Below, piece after piece: positions 41,290-49,831 of a DNA stretch of 64,000 bases (within the stretch, counting starts at the first letter, position 1; each line of letters starts with the position of its first letter). Below the pieces are notes generated by a model. That model made no database searches. It saw nothing but the letters and a program-made list of their open reading frames with translations, and was not told the origin of the DNA. Source of the DNA: Muricoccus harenae (GTDB taxonomy: Bacteria; Pseudomonadota; Alphaproteobacteria; Acetobacterales; Acetobacteraceae); contig NZ_WWDL01000011.1 in assembly GCF_009848505.1 (NCBI RefSeq), positions 62,001 through 126,000 of the forward strand. Reading direction: 5' to 3'. Both the position numbers and the translations under genes were made by a program.

Positions 41290-42495
41290 TTAGCCCGCCT
41301 GCCGCACCCGGCTGCCACGCAGCAGCGCGATTCCCACCACGAGCGCTGGAAGTGCGCAAAGCATGAAGCCGATGCCGTGCTGGCCAGTGGAGCCGAGAAG
41401 AAGCGCGTAGATTATCGGCATGGCCAGGGCCCCGACCTGTCCGATGGACAGTACGCCGCCCGTGGCGGCGCCGCGCATCCCTTCGGGCGCCAGCCGCGCC
41501 GTCTCGGCCAGCAGCACGCCATGCCAGGACATGGCCGTCGCGCTCAGCCCGAGCGCAGCCAAGCCGATCAGCAGCACAGGCCAGCCGGGCCCGTAGAGCC
41601 CGACCGCGATGGCGCTCACCGCCATGCCAAGCGCCAGCCCCCCCAGCAGCGTGTGCGGCGGGATGCGGCCGCTACCGAGCCAGCCCCAGAGGATGCGACC
41701 CGGCACTGCGATCAGCATCGCCATGGAAAACACGAAGCCGGCGGTCGCCAGCCCATGCCCGAGGCTCGTCAGATAGACCACGAAATAGGCGGTGAACACG
41801 GTCTGCACACCATTGAAGGCGAAGCAGGCAAGGGAGAGGTTGCGAAGATCGCGTCGGCCGGTGACGACGGTGAGCGTCGTCCAGAAGTCCGAGAACTGGA
41901 ACGCACGCGTCGGCACGCGGTCGGAGTCGAATTCGTTGCGCAGCGGCTGCAGCATCAGGGCAAAGGCGAGGCAGGCCGCGCCGGCGGCCACCAGCGTGCT
42001 GCGCCAGCCCGACCACTCCGTTAGCAGCGGCCCCAGCAGCCCCGCCAGCAGCAGCCCTGCCGGCACCGCCGTCTGCTTGATGGAGAAGACCAGCGGAGCC
42101 GAGCGCGGCGGCGAGTAGCGGCCGAGCAGATGTGAGCTTGCCGGGGTGGAGATGGCCGCGCCGCCGCCGCCGATGATGGCGGAGAGCGCGAAGAATGCCA
42201 GCGGCCCCACCGCTGCGGCCGCTAGGCCGAAGGCCAGCATCACCAGCGCCACCTGGCTCATCCGCAGCGCGCCGTAGCGCACGATGAAGCTGCCGCAGCC
42301 GAGCTGGAAGGTGAGCGAAGCCAGCGAGGCCATGCCGACATAGACGCCGAGCCAGGCCGCTTCCAGCTGCAGCTCTGCAATGATCGGCGGCGCGATGATG
42401 GGCGGCAGGCTCTTGCCCAGGGCCGCGAAGGTCTGCTGCATGAACATCGCGCCGAGGGCGAGAAGGAGAAGGCTCATCCGGCTGTCGCCGCGCAT
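41290..42495 (-). CDS. Major facilitator superfamily transporter
   Basis: Inner-membrane protein of 401 residues with about 12 predicted helices and an MFS loop (GRYSPPRSAPLVFS between helices 4 and 5, RDLRNLS in the middle loop). It is convergent with the amidohydrolase unit and has no partner gene downstream. Substrate unknown; an organic acid symporter or exporter are both possible. The ATG at 42495 gives a short basic N-terminus; the second methionine (residue 7) is an alternative start. Confidence 0.88.
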   Translation of the reverse strand: MRGDSRMSLLLLALGAMFMQQTFAALGKSLPPIIAPPIIAELQLEAAWLGVYVGMASLASLTFQLGCGSFIVRYGALRMSQVALVMLAFGLAAAAVGPLAFFALSAIIGGGGAAISTPASSHLLGRYSPPRSAPLVFSIKQTAVPAGLLLAGLLGPLLTEWSGWRSTLVAAGAACLAFALMLQPLRNEFDSDRVPTRAFQFSDFWTTLTVVTGRRDLRNLSLACFAFNGVQTVFTAYFVVYLTSLGHGLATAGFVFSMAMLIAVPGRILWGWLGSGRIPPHTLLGGLALGMAVSAIAVGLYGPGWPVLLIGLAALGLSATAMSWHGVLLAETARLAPEGMRGAATGGVLSIGQVGALAMPIIYALLLGSTGQHGIGFMLCALPALVVGIALLRGSRVRQAG

Positions 42496-42896
42496 CAGGC
42501 CCGACCTGAGCTGCGCGATGGAACGGCCTGCGCGGCTGCCATGCTCAGGCCCCTCGCCTGCGGATCCTGGCCGGCGCTGTGGCCGGCAGACTGCAGATGG
42601 AGCCAGTCATGCGGTTGTTTCCCTGATCGCCGCTCAGCCAGGGCCCCGTTCGGGTGACCACGCGGTGCTGTCATTCTTCGTTCGAGGAAGGCTGCGGCCC
42701 GTATCCCTGCCTGTCAACGCAGCGCGGGCAGTGAAAGTGCCGCGGCACCGCCTCGCACACGCGGGCGATTCTGCTCCACCGCGTCGAAATTTCGCGCCAG
42801 CGGAGTCTTCGCAGTAAGGACCGCAGTGGCGAGCGGCGTTCGCGCCGCTCAACGTGAACACGGCCCGGCGCCGCCGCGACCAGCCAGGATCCCGCC
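42496..42896. other. 401-bp intergenic stretch without a gene
   Basis: Divergent region between the MFS gene (minus) and the D-aminopeptidase gene (plus). No ORF with coding character is seen. The only clear structure is the UUCG-loop hairpin at 42831-42850. Confidence 0.5.
42831..42850 (+). promoter_or_regulatory. Perfect 8-bp stem with TTCG tetraloop in the 5' region of the D-aminopeptidase gene
   Basis: GAGCGGCG and CGCCGCTC flank TTCG, giving an exceptionally stable RNA hairpin ending 46 bases before the ATG at 42897. As DNA it is a 20-bp palindrome. It could be an operator, a leader hairpin or the remains of a terminator; no T-tract follows. Confidence 0.45.
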
Positions 42897-44414
42897 ATGA
42901 CCCATGCCGACCTTTCCCGTGGTGCCGCCACCGCCGCCGCCATCGCCGATGCCTGGTCCGGGGAAGGCGGCCCAGGCGGCGCGATCGTCCTTTTCGACGG
43001 CACCGGCCCGCGCGGCGCGGCTGCGGGTGGCTTTGCCAGCCTGGAGCACGGCATTCCCTTCACCCCCGCAACGCCGAGCCGATGGGCCTCCATCAGCAAG
43101 CAGTTCTGCGCCGCCACGACCCTGCTGGCTGGCTTCGACCTGGCCTCGCCGCTCGGCAGCCTGGTGCCGGACCTGCCCGGCACGCTGGCGGCGGTGCCGC
43201 TTGAACACGCGCTGGACATGACCGGGGCCATTCCGGATGTCATGGAGACACTGTGGCTGCTCGGCCTTCCCTTCACCGCTAGCCTGTCCGAGGCCGAGTT
43301 GCTGGCCCTCTGCCGCCGCCTGCCCGGCACGGGCGGCCCGGCCGGGGTGGAGATGGCCTATTCCAACACAGGCTGGCGGCTCGTCGCCGCGGCCTTCGCC
43401 GCCGGGCGGACGGAGAGTTACGAACAGGCACTGCGCCGCCTGGTGCTGGGGCCGCTGGGCCTGGAAGAGGTCGGCTTCCCTGAGGACGAGGCCACTCCCG
43501 TGCCCGGCATGGCCACGCCCTATTGGCGGGATGGCGCCGGCTGGCGGCGCGGGCGCTACGGGCTGCACTACTCCCCCTCCGGCGGGCTGGCCGGTAGCGC
43601 AGAGACGCTGGCGCGCTGGGGCTCGGCCCTGCTGGCAGGGCGGGGGCCGCTGGCGGGCATGCTCGACCGCCTCTCAGCTCCGCGCCGCTTCCCGGACGGC
43701 GCGGAGAGCTTCTACCGCCTCGGCCTCTCCACCCTGGAGCTGGACGGGCTGGCGCTGGTGGGGCATGGCGGCTCGCTGCCCGGGGTGAAGACGCATATCC
43801 TGATGGCACCCGCCCTCGGCTGCGGTCTTGCCCTCATCTCCAACCGCGAGGACACGGACCCGCTCTGGCTCGCCCTGCGCGTGATGGCGGCAATGACCGG
43901 CCGTGCCCTGCCGCAACCCACCGCACTTCCCCCCGGCCGCTACGCCGAGGCCACGGGCGAGGCCTGGGCCGAGGTTGAAGGCGAGACGATCACCTTCATG
44001 GGCGTGGCCGACCGGCTCTTCGCCTCCGGCGATGGGGGCGCACGGACCCTGCCGGCCTATCTGGAAGCGCGGCTTCGCGCCGCGCCGGATGGCGCGATCG
44101 AGGGCCGGATCGGCGGTGTCCTCCGCCGGCTCCTCCCCGTACCGGAGAGCACGGCGCTGGATCCCGCGCTGCACGGAATGTGGCGCAACGATGCCTTCGG
44201 CGCCTCGCTGGAGGTGCGGGCGGACGGAACCGCGCTGCTGCCCGGCATCCATCCGCGCGAGGCCTGCGCGCTGCGGCCCTTGCCCGGTGGCCGCGCCATC
44301 ACAGACCGGCGCCACAGCCCCTGGCGCGCACAGCCACTGCTGTGGCTGCAACCGGACAAATCGCTGCGCCTGGTGGCGCACCGCTCGCGCGTCCTGAACT
44401 TCCGGCGCGGCTGA
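42897..44414 (+). CDS. dap: D-aminopeptidase, penicillin-binding-protein-like serine hydrolase
   Basis: Cleaves N-terminal D-residues from short peptides and amides. The 505-residue protein has an N-terminal beta-lactamase-like domain with Ser65-x-x-Lys68 (SISK), Tyr155-x-Asn157 (YSN) and His290 in GHGG, which coincide in number and spacing with the Ser62, Lys65, Tyr153 and His287 of the Ochrobactrum anthropi enzyme. The extra 170 C-terminal residues correspond to its two beta-barrel domains. No signal peptide is visible, so it is cytoplasmic. The gene is followed by a peptide-type binding protein, which may deliver its substrate. Confidence 0.88.
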   Translation: MTHADLSRGAATAAAIADAWSGEGGPGGAIVLFDGTGPRGAAAGGFASLEHGIPFTPATPSRWASISKQFCAATTLLAGFDLASPLGSLVPDLPGTLAAVPLEHALDMTGAIPDVMETLWLLGLPFTASLSEAELLALCRRLPGTGGPAGVEMAYSNTGWRLVAAAFAAGRTESYEQALRRLVLGPLGLEEVGFPEDEATPVPGMATPYWRDGAGWRRGRYGLHYSPSGGLAGSAETLARWGSALLAGRGPLAGMLDRLSAPRRFPDGAESFYRLGLSTLELDGLALVGHGGSLPGVKTHILMAPALGCGLALISNREDTDPLWLALRVMAAMTGRALPQPTALPPGRYAEATGEAWAEVEGETITFMGVADRLFASGDGGARTLPAYLEARLRAAPDGAIEGRIGGVLRRLLPVPESTALDPALHGMWRNDAFGASLEVRADGTALLPGIHPREACALRPLPGGRAITDRRHSPWRAQPLLWLQPDKSLRLVAHRSRVLNFRRG

Positions 44415-44476
44415 GGCGATTGGCGGGCGGCGCGGGGCGTGCTGCACTGGCGCCATCCATGCGAGGGACATCGCCC

Positions 44477-46057
44477 ATGACTCCGCGCCGCCTGCTGCTC
44501 GCTTGCACCGGCCTTGCCGCCTTCCTTGCCGGACAGGCAGCGGCGCAGCCGGCGCCGAACCGGGTGCTGCGCGTCGCGCCGCATGCGGATCTGCGCACCC
44601 TTGATCCCGTGGTCGCCTCCATCGTCATCACCCGCATGCACGGGCTGATGATCTACGAGACGCTTTTCGCCTGGGATTCGAAGCTCAACCCGCATCCGCA
44701 GATGGCCGGGCGGCACGAGATCTCGGCCGACGGCCTCACCCACACCATCGGGCTGCGCGATGGGCTGCGCTTCCATGACGGACAGCCGGTCACGGCGCGC
44801 GACGTGGTCGCTTCGCTCGAGCGCTGGATGGCGCGCGACACGGTGGGCGGCAAGCTGAAGGAATATGTCGCCGGGTTGGAGGTGGTGGATGACCGCACCA
44901 TTGCCCTGCGCCTGAACCGGCCCGTGGGCGTCGTGCCCTTCGCGCTTGGCTCCGCCGTCGGCATGATCCCGGCGATCATGCGCGAGAGCGACGCGCGCAC
45001 CGATCCCCACCGCCCGGTGACGGAGACCATCGGCTCCGGCCCCTTCCGCTTCAACCGCGGCGAATGGCGCGCCGGCGCGCGCGTGGTCTATGACCGCAAC
45101 GCAGATTACGTGCCGCGCCGCGAAGCGGCGGACGGGCTGGCCGGTGGGCGCGTGGTGAAGGTGGATCGCGTCGAGTGGCAGATCATGCCCGATGCCGCGA
45201 CGGCGGCCGCCGCCCTGCAGACCGGCGAGATCGACATCTGGGAGCAGCCGGCGCAGGACCTGGTCTCCACCATCTCCCGCTCCCGCGACATCCGGGTGGA
45301 GCGCTACACCAGCCTGTCCAACCAGGTGATGCTGCGGCCCAACCACCTTCACCCGCCCTTCAACGACTCCCGCGCGCGCCTCGCCCTCGCCTATGCGACC
45401 GACCAGGCCGACTTCCTGGCTGCCGGCTATGGCGACGAGCGCTGGTGGCGGCGCTGCGGCTCCTATTTCATCTGCGGCAGCCCGAACGGCACCGAGGCGG
45501 GCAGCGAGCCCTATGCGCGGCCCAATCTCGATACCGCCCGGCGCCTGCTGGCCGAGAGCGGCTATCGTGGCGAGAAGGTCGTTCTCACCACCTCCTTCGA
45601 CATCGCGCCCATCGGCCGCATGGCCGAGGTGGCGGCGGCAAGGTTGAAGGAGGCGGGCTTCAACATCGACATGCAGGTGTCGGACTGGGGCACGGTCACC
45701 ACGCGGCAGCAGAATCGCGGCACCATGGCGGAGGGCGGATGGAACCTCTTCGTCACCACTGCCTCGGGCGCCACCATGCAGTCGCCCATCACGAATATCG
45801 GCACGAATATGAGCTGTGACCGTGGCTGGGCAGGTTGGCCCTGCGACGAACAGGCGGAGCGGCTGCGCGCGGCCGTGGTGGATGCGCCGGACGATGCCGC
45901 GCGCCGGGCCGCGACCGAGGCGCTGCATCGCCGGCTGGCCGAGATGCAGCCCTATCGCGTGCTCGGGCAGTTCGATCAGCCCTATGCCCGGCGCAGCAAC
46001 ATCTCCGGCGTGCTGGATGCGCCGGTGATGCTGTTCTGGAACGTCGAGAAGAACTGA
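44477..46057 (+). CDS. ABC transporter substrate-binding protein, peptide/nickel family 5
   Basis: Periplasmic binding protein of 526 residues. The ATG at 44477 has AGGGA eight bases upstream and gives a signal peptide (MTPRRLLLACTGLAAFLAG...AAAQ). The mature chain has LRVAPHADLRTLDPV, RDGLRFHDGQPVTARDV and GSGPFRF, all standard in the DppA/OppA family. The pair of cysteines near WWRRCGSYFICG could form a disulfide. No DppBCDF-type permease or ATPase genes follow, so it must work with a transporter encoded elsewhere. D-peptide or amide ligands are suggested only by the neighbouring D-aminopeptidase. Confidence 0.9.
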   Translation: MTPRRLLLACTGLAAFLAGQAAAQPAPNRVLRVAPHADLRTLDPVVASIVITRMHGLMIYETLFAWDSKLNPHPQMAGRHEISADGLTHTIGLRDGLRFHDGQPVTARDVVASLERWMARDTVGGKLKEYVAGLEVVDDRTIALRLNRPVGVVPFALGSAVGMIPAIMRESDARTDPHRPVTETIGSGPFRFNRGEWRAGARVVYDRNADYVPRREAADGLAGGRVVKVDRVEWQIMPDAATAAAALQTGEIDIWEQPAQDLVSTISRSRDIRVERYTSLSNQVMLRPNHLHPPFNDSRARLALAYATDQADFLAAGYGDERWWRRCGSYFICGSPNGTEAGSEPYARPNLDTARRLLAESGYRGEKVVLTTSFDIAPIGRMAEVAAARLKEAGFNIDMQVSDWGTVTTRQQNRGTMAEGGWNLFVTTASGATMQSPITNIGTNMSCDRGWAGWPCDEQAERLRAAVVDAPDDAARRAATEALHRRLAEMQPYRVLGQFDQPYARRSNISGVLDAPVMLFWNVEKN

Positions 46058-46084
46058 CGGCCGGGCGGGGTCGCGGCGCTCCGC

Positions 46085-47317
46085 TCAGCCCGGTTCCGGC
46101 AGCGCCAGCCCTGCCGCGACCTCGGCCAGCACGGCCGCACCGGCCGCGACATGCTCGGGCTTGGCCCATTCATGCTCTGCGTGGCTGACGCCATCGCGGC
46201 AGGGGATAAAGATCATCGCGGCCGGGCAGAGCGGGGCCATGTGGCGCGCGTCATGCCCTGCCGCCGAGAGAATGGGCATGGCGGCATGGCCCAGCGCTTC
46301 GGCCGCCGCCGCAATGCGTGCGCGTAGCCCCGCATCGAAACTGTTGGAGGGCGCGTCCACCAGCCGCGTCACACGCACGGCGCAGGGTGCGGCATGGGCC
46401 TCGGCCAGTTCCTCCAGCCGCGCACCGAAGGCATCCAGCGCGGCGTTCTCCGGATGGCGCAGATCGATACGGAAGGTGACGCGCGCCGGCACGACGGAGG
46501 GCGCGTTCGGCTCCACTCGCGCCATGCCGATGGTGAACTTCACGATGGAATCCGCCGCCCCCACTTCACGGAACATCGCATCCGCCACGCGGGCAAAGGC
46601 AGCCAGAGCGTCGCGGCGGTCGGCCATGTCGAGCGTGCCGGCATGGCCCTCGGCGCCCTCCACCACCATTTCCCAGGTCTTCTTGCCCTGGATGCCGGTG
46701 ACAATGCCGATCGGTGCGCCACGCTGCTCCAGGATCGGGCCCTGCTCGATATGGGGTTCGAGATAGAAACCGATCGGAAAGCCGAGCGGGCGGTGCGGCA
46801 GCTGCGGAAAGGCGGCGTGCAGCGCGCCCAGTGCTTCCGCCACGCTGGTGCCCGCGGCATCCCGCGCGGCCAGGATCTCCGCCAGGGGGCGCACACCGGC
46901 AAAAGCTTCCGAGCCCATCATGCCCGGGGCGAAGCGGCTGCCTTCCTCGTTCATCCAGGCCACCACGGTCACGTCGCGCGCCGGGACGGTACGGAGGCTC
47001 TCGGCGGCCTCCAGCGCGGCCAGCACGCCGAAGGCGCCATCGAACTTCCCGCCAGTGGGCTGCGTGTCGATATGGCTGCCCATCACCAGCGGCGGCAGGC
47101 TGCGGTCCAGCCCCGGCAGGGTGAGGAACAGGTTTCCGGCCGGGTCGGTCGAGGCCTCCATCCCGGCGGCCTCCGCCCAGCCGATCACCAGGCGCCACAC
47201 CTCGATCTCGCCCGCCGAAAGGGCCTGGCGGTTCACGCCGCCGGCTGAGGTGGCGCCGATCTCGGCCAGCGCCATCAGCCGCCCCCAAAGGCGGTCCGGA
47301 TCGATGCGCGCCGCCAT
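46085..47317 (-). CDS. M20-family amidohydrolase, N-carbamoyl-L-amino acid hydrolase / allantoate amidohydrolase type
   Basis: Zinc-dependent amidase of 410 residues that hydrolyses ureido groups. Counting from a GTG one codon earlier, metal ligands are His83 in GSHIDTQ, Asp94 in GKFDGAFG and the Glu125-Glu126 pair in MNEEGSRF; the bridging and C-terminal ligands lie in LEPHIEQGP and near the C-terminal SHAEHEW. The ATG at 47317 overlaps the TGA of the hydrolase gene by one base, so the two are co-translated. Annotators split this family between hydantoin and allantoin breakdown; nothing here decides which. Confidence 0.88.
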   Translation of the reverse strand: MAARIDPDRLWGRLMALAEIGATSAGGVNRQALSAGEIEVWRLVIGWAEAAGMEASTDPAGNLFLTLPGLDRSLPPLVMGSHIDTQPTGGKFDGAFGVLAALEAAESLRTVPARDVTVVAWMNEEGSRFAPGMMGSEAFAGVRPLAEILAARDAAGTSVAEALGALHAAFPQLPHRPLGFPIGFYLEPHIEQGPILEQRGAPIGIVTGIQGKKTWEMVVEGAEGHAGTLDMADRRDALAAFARVADAMFREVGAADSIVKFTIGMARVEPNAPSVVPARVTFRIDLRHPENAALDAFGARLEELAEAHAAPCAVRVTRLVDAPSNSFDAGLRARIAAAAEALGHAAMPILSAAGHDARHMAPLCPAAMIFIPCRDGVSHAEHEWAKPEHVAAGAAVLAEVAAGLALPEPG

Positions 47318-48198
47318 CACTTGGTCTTCATCACCTGGCCGGACAGGGCGCGCGGATCGCGCACCTTCCAGGCATCCGCCTCCACCTGGGCGATGAATTC
47401 GGCGAGCAGGGCGTTGAAGGCGGCTGGCTCCTCAAGGTTCAGCGTGTGGCCGGTCTTCGGGAAGATCGAAAGACCGCAGGCGGGAATGGTTTTCTTCAGG
47501 AAGATGCCGGGCTGCAGGCAATGGTCGTCCTCATCGCCCACTACCACCAGCGTCGGCACCATCATTCGCTTTAGCTCATCCTCCAGGTCCCAGAAGGAGG
47601 GGCGGCGGGCCTGGACGCCGCGCATGGTCATCGCCGCGCCAATATCGGAATGCGTCGCCAGCCGGTCGACGAATTCCTGCCAGCCGCGCGGGTCCTTGTT
47701 CTGGAATTGCACGCGCGAGGCGCCCGAGCCGTAGATCGGGGCGAAGGCCTTGGCGCCCATGGTCTGGAACTGGTCCGCCACTTCGCGTGAGACGCCACGG
47801 AAGTATTCCTCATGCTCCTTCTCGCAACCATAGCCTGCGCCGGCGACGGTCAGCGACAGAGCGCGATCCGGGTGGCGAAGGCCGAAATGCACGGTGCAGA
47901 AGCCGCCCATGGAAAGGCCGACGATATGCGCCTTGGCAAGGCCCAGCCCGTCCAGCACCGCGATGGCATCGGCCACCGCGATGCCCTGGGAATAGCGCTC
48001 CATGTCGTCCGGCACATCGGAGGGCGGGTAGCCGCGCGCGGCATAGGTGATGCAGCGGTGCCGGCGCGCGAAGAAGCGCAGCTGCGGCTCCCAGCTCTCA
48101 TGATTGCCGCCGAACTCATGGATGAAGAGGATGGGCGTACCCTCCCCGACTTCCTCCACATGAAGCTGGACCTGATCTGTCGTTGTGATGCGGGGCAT
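47317..48198 (-). CDS. Alpha/beta hydrolase
   Basis: A 293-residue cytoplasmic hydrolase with nucleophile Ser in VGLSMGGF, acid in GDEDDHCL and His in KTGHTLNLE, all intact. The pattern IHEFGGNHESWEPQLRFF resembles ring-cleavage-product hydrolases and esterases. It is co-transcribed with the M20 amidohydrolase. The 269 bases between it and the GntR gene hold no convincing gene, only the inverted repeat at 48434-48460. Confidence 0.88.
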   Translation of the reverse strand: MPRITTTDQVQLHVEEVGEGTPILFIHEFGGNHESWEPQLRFFARRHRCITYAARGYPPSDVPDDMERYSQGIAVADAIAVLDGLGLAKAHIVGLSMGGFCTVHFGLRHPDRALSLTVAGAGYGCEKEHEEYFRGVSREVADQFQTMGAKAFAPIYGSGASRVQFQNKDPRGWQEFVDRLATHSDIGAAMTMRGVQARRPSFWDLEDELKRMMVPTLVVVGDEDDHCLQPGIFLKKTIPACGLSIFPKTGHTLNLEEPAAFNALLAEFIAQVEADAWKVRDPRALSGQVMKTK

Positions 48199-48433
48199 GG
48201 GGATGTGCCTCCTCAGAATTGTGGTGGCAGGTGGATGAGGGAGCGCACTTCGGCGGTGCCGGAGAGAGCGTCGCGGAAAGGCGCGGCTTGCTCTGCGTTG
48301 GCCTTAATGAGGCAGTCCCCGGCGCCCTGGCGCTTCATGATGCCGAGCCGAAGGAGGCCGATGGTTCCGGAGGCGCCGTGACGAGGCCAGGCTTGTCGGT
48401 CAGGTAGTGCTGCACGGGAGGCTCCAGGTCTTC

Positions 48434-48460
48434 GTATGCAAACTTCAGCAATTTGCATAC
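48434..48460. promoter_or_regulatory. Perfect 9-bp inverted repeat GTATGCAAA-N9-TTTGCATAC
   Basis: The arms 48434-48442 and 48452-48460 match exactly. The repeat is AT-rich against its surroundings, starts soon after the GntR stop and lies upstream of the hydrolase-amidohydrolase pair on the same strand. It is a strong operator candidate. The half-site GTATGCAAA also occurs at 49654-49662. Confidence 0.6.
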
Positions 48461-48467
48461 CAATCCT

Positions 48468-49178
48468 TCACTCGAAGGCCGCGATGAAGTCCAGCAGGTT
48501 GTCCCCCAGCAAGGTCAGATGCGCCCGCATCGATGCATGCGCGCGATCAGGGTCGCGCGCGATGATGGCCTCCATCACCTCGGCATGCTCACGGATGGTA
48601 TCGCCGATGCGGCTGGGCATGCGCGTCACGCGACGGCGATAGGCGGCCACGCGGTTGCGCAGCTTGCGCGTCTCCTCGGCCAGGAAGGCGTTGCAGGACG
48701 CCTCGTAGATCGCTTCGTGAAATTCCTGGTTCACGTCGTAGAAGGCGTCCGGCCCATCGGCGGCGGCGGCCTCCAGCCGCTGGTGGATTTCCCGCAACCG
48801 CTCAATCTGGCGTGGCGCGATGCGGCGGGCGGCAAGGCGGGCACAGAGCCCTTCCAGCTCCCCCATCACCTGGAACATCTCGATCAATGTGTGCACGCCG
48901 ATACTGCGCACCATGGCCCCCTGACGTCCGCGCAGCTCCACCAGCCGGTCTGCTGCGAGCAGCCGGAACGCCTCCCGCACCGGCGTACGGGAGACGCCGA
49001 AGCGCTGCGCGATCTCCTGCTCGTCCAGGCGGCTCCCGGGGTCGAGCACGCCATCGGCGATCTCCGCCTCCAGGCGGCGATGCAGCGCGGCCGCCAGCGT
49101 GTCACCCGGCGATACGGGAAGCGCGCCCGGCTCCACAACTGGTGCGGTCAGCACGGCCGGTTTGATCGGTTTAACCAT
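48468..49178 (-). CDS. GntR-family (FCD-type) transcriptional regulator
   Basis: A 236-residue regulator. The winged helix covers about 27-95 (LDEQEIAQRFGVSRTPVREA is the recognition region) and the FCD ligand domain follows (MGELEGLCARLAARRI, EFHEAIYEASCN). It is upstream of and on the same strand as the hydrolase-amidohydrolase pair, which it probably controls through the repeat at 48434-48460. The ATG at 49178 is chosen because the open frame further upstream crosses a palindrome and lacks coding character; there is no clear ribosome site. Confidence 0.86.
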   Translation of the reverse strand: MVKPIKPAVLTAPVVEPGALPVSPGDTLAAALHRRLEAEIADGVLDPGSRLDEQEIAQRFGVSRTPVREAFRLLAADRLVELRGRQGAMVRSIGVHTLIEMFQVMGELEGLCARLAARRIAPRQIERLREIHQRLEAAAADGPDAFYDVNQEFHEAIYEASCNAFLAEETRKLRNRVAAYRRRVTRMPSRIGDTIREHAEVMEAIIARDPDRAHASMRAHLTLLGDNLLDFIAAFE

Positions 49179-49181
49179 CTG

Positions 49182-49193
49182 CGGACATGTCCG
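49182..49193. promoter_or_regulatory. Perfect 12-bp palindrome CGGACATGTCCG just upstream of the GntR gene
   Basis: Four bases upstream of the GntR start at 49178. The position would allow autorepression by blocking transcription start or the ribosome site. The whole intergenic stretch 49179-49831 holds no gene; this palindrome and those at 49767 and 49803 are its notable features. Confidence 0.45.
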
Positions 49194-49766
49194 GACTTCC
49201 TGTGTTGAGCACCCCCGAGTAAGCGGTGGCTTTCCATGCACCGGGATAACAGCGGGCATCCCGCTCCACGCGGTGCGCCCTGAGCATCAAACGGCCCATG
49301 TGGCTGGCTGGTCCCCCTCCCAAGCAATGACCAAGGAGGCTACCCAATTCGCCACGACATCAGCCGCGGCGCCAAACACCCACTCTCCTGCCGCCCGGCG
49401 CGCTCGATCATCGGCCTTCATTATCCCTCACGTGCAGACCGGGGCATCGACCGGCATCCTCTCTACCTGCTCTACCCGCCGTGGACGGACAGCCGCTGCA
49501 GCATGCGTGCAAAGAACATGCCGATGTATACGTACTTCGTCCCGGCCCGCCAAAGCCTCACTCGACGAGAGAAGCCGCGGCGGCCTGAACTTCCTCATCG
49601 CCTGCTTGGATTCCCGGCCATCTTGCGGAGGAATGATCGGAATCCGGGCACAGCGTATGCAAACCTTGGCTCCAGAAGCACAAGGCTGGATTCTGGCTTG
49701 CCTCGATCCGGCTCACTCCAGGCCCACGCTCCAGCCTGAGAAGGATCCTGGAACTTTCTTCGGCTC

Positions 49767-49783
49767 GTCAAATCGGATTTGAC
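49767..49783. promoter_or_regulatory. Perfect 17-bp palindrome GTCAAATC-G-GATTTGAC
   Basis: Eight-base arms around a single G, AT-rich, 49 bases upstream of the GntR gene at 49832. A good operator candidate for that regulator. Confidence 0.6.
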
Positions 49784-49802
49784 AGCCAAGGATGTCTTTG
49801 CC

Positions 49803-49816
49803 ATGCAGGTCTGCAT
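49803..49816. promoter_or_regulatory. 14-bp palindrome ATGCAG-GT-CTGCAT before a GntR gene
   Basis: Six-base perfect arms separated by two bases, 16 bases upstream of the GntR start at 49832. With the 17-bp palindrome at 49767 it makes a double operator-like arrangement. Confidence 0.45.
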
Positions 49817-49831
49817 ACAGGTCTGGATGTT

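Noticed and set aside
48213-48338. Small minus-strand ORF (41 codons) between the alpha/beta hydrolase and GntR genes
   Set aside because: No ribosome binding site, no recognisable family and no coupling to neighbours; not supported as a gene.
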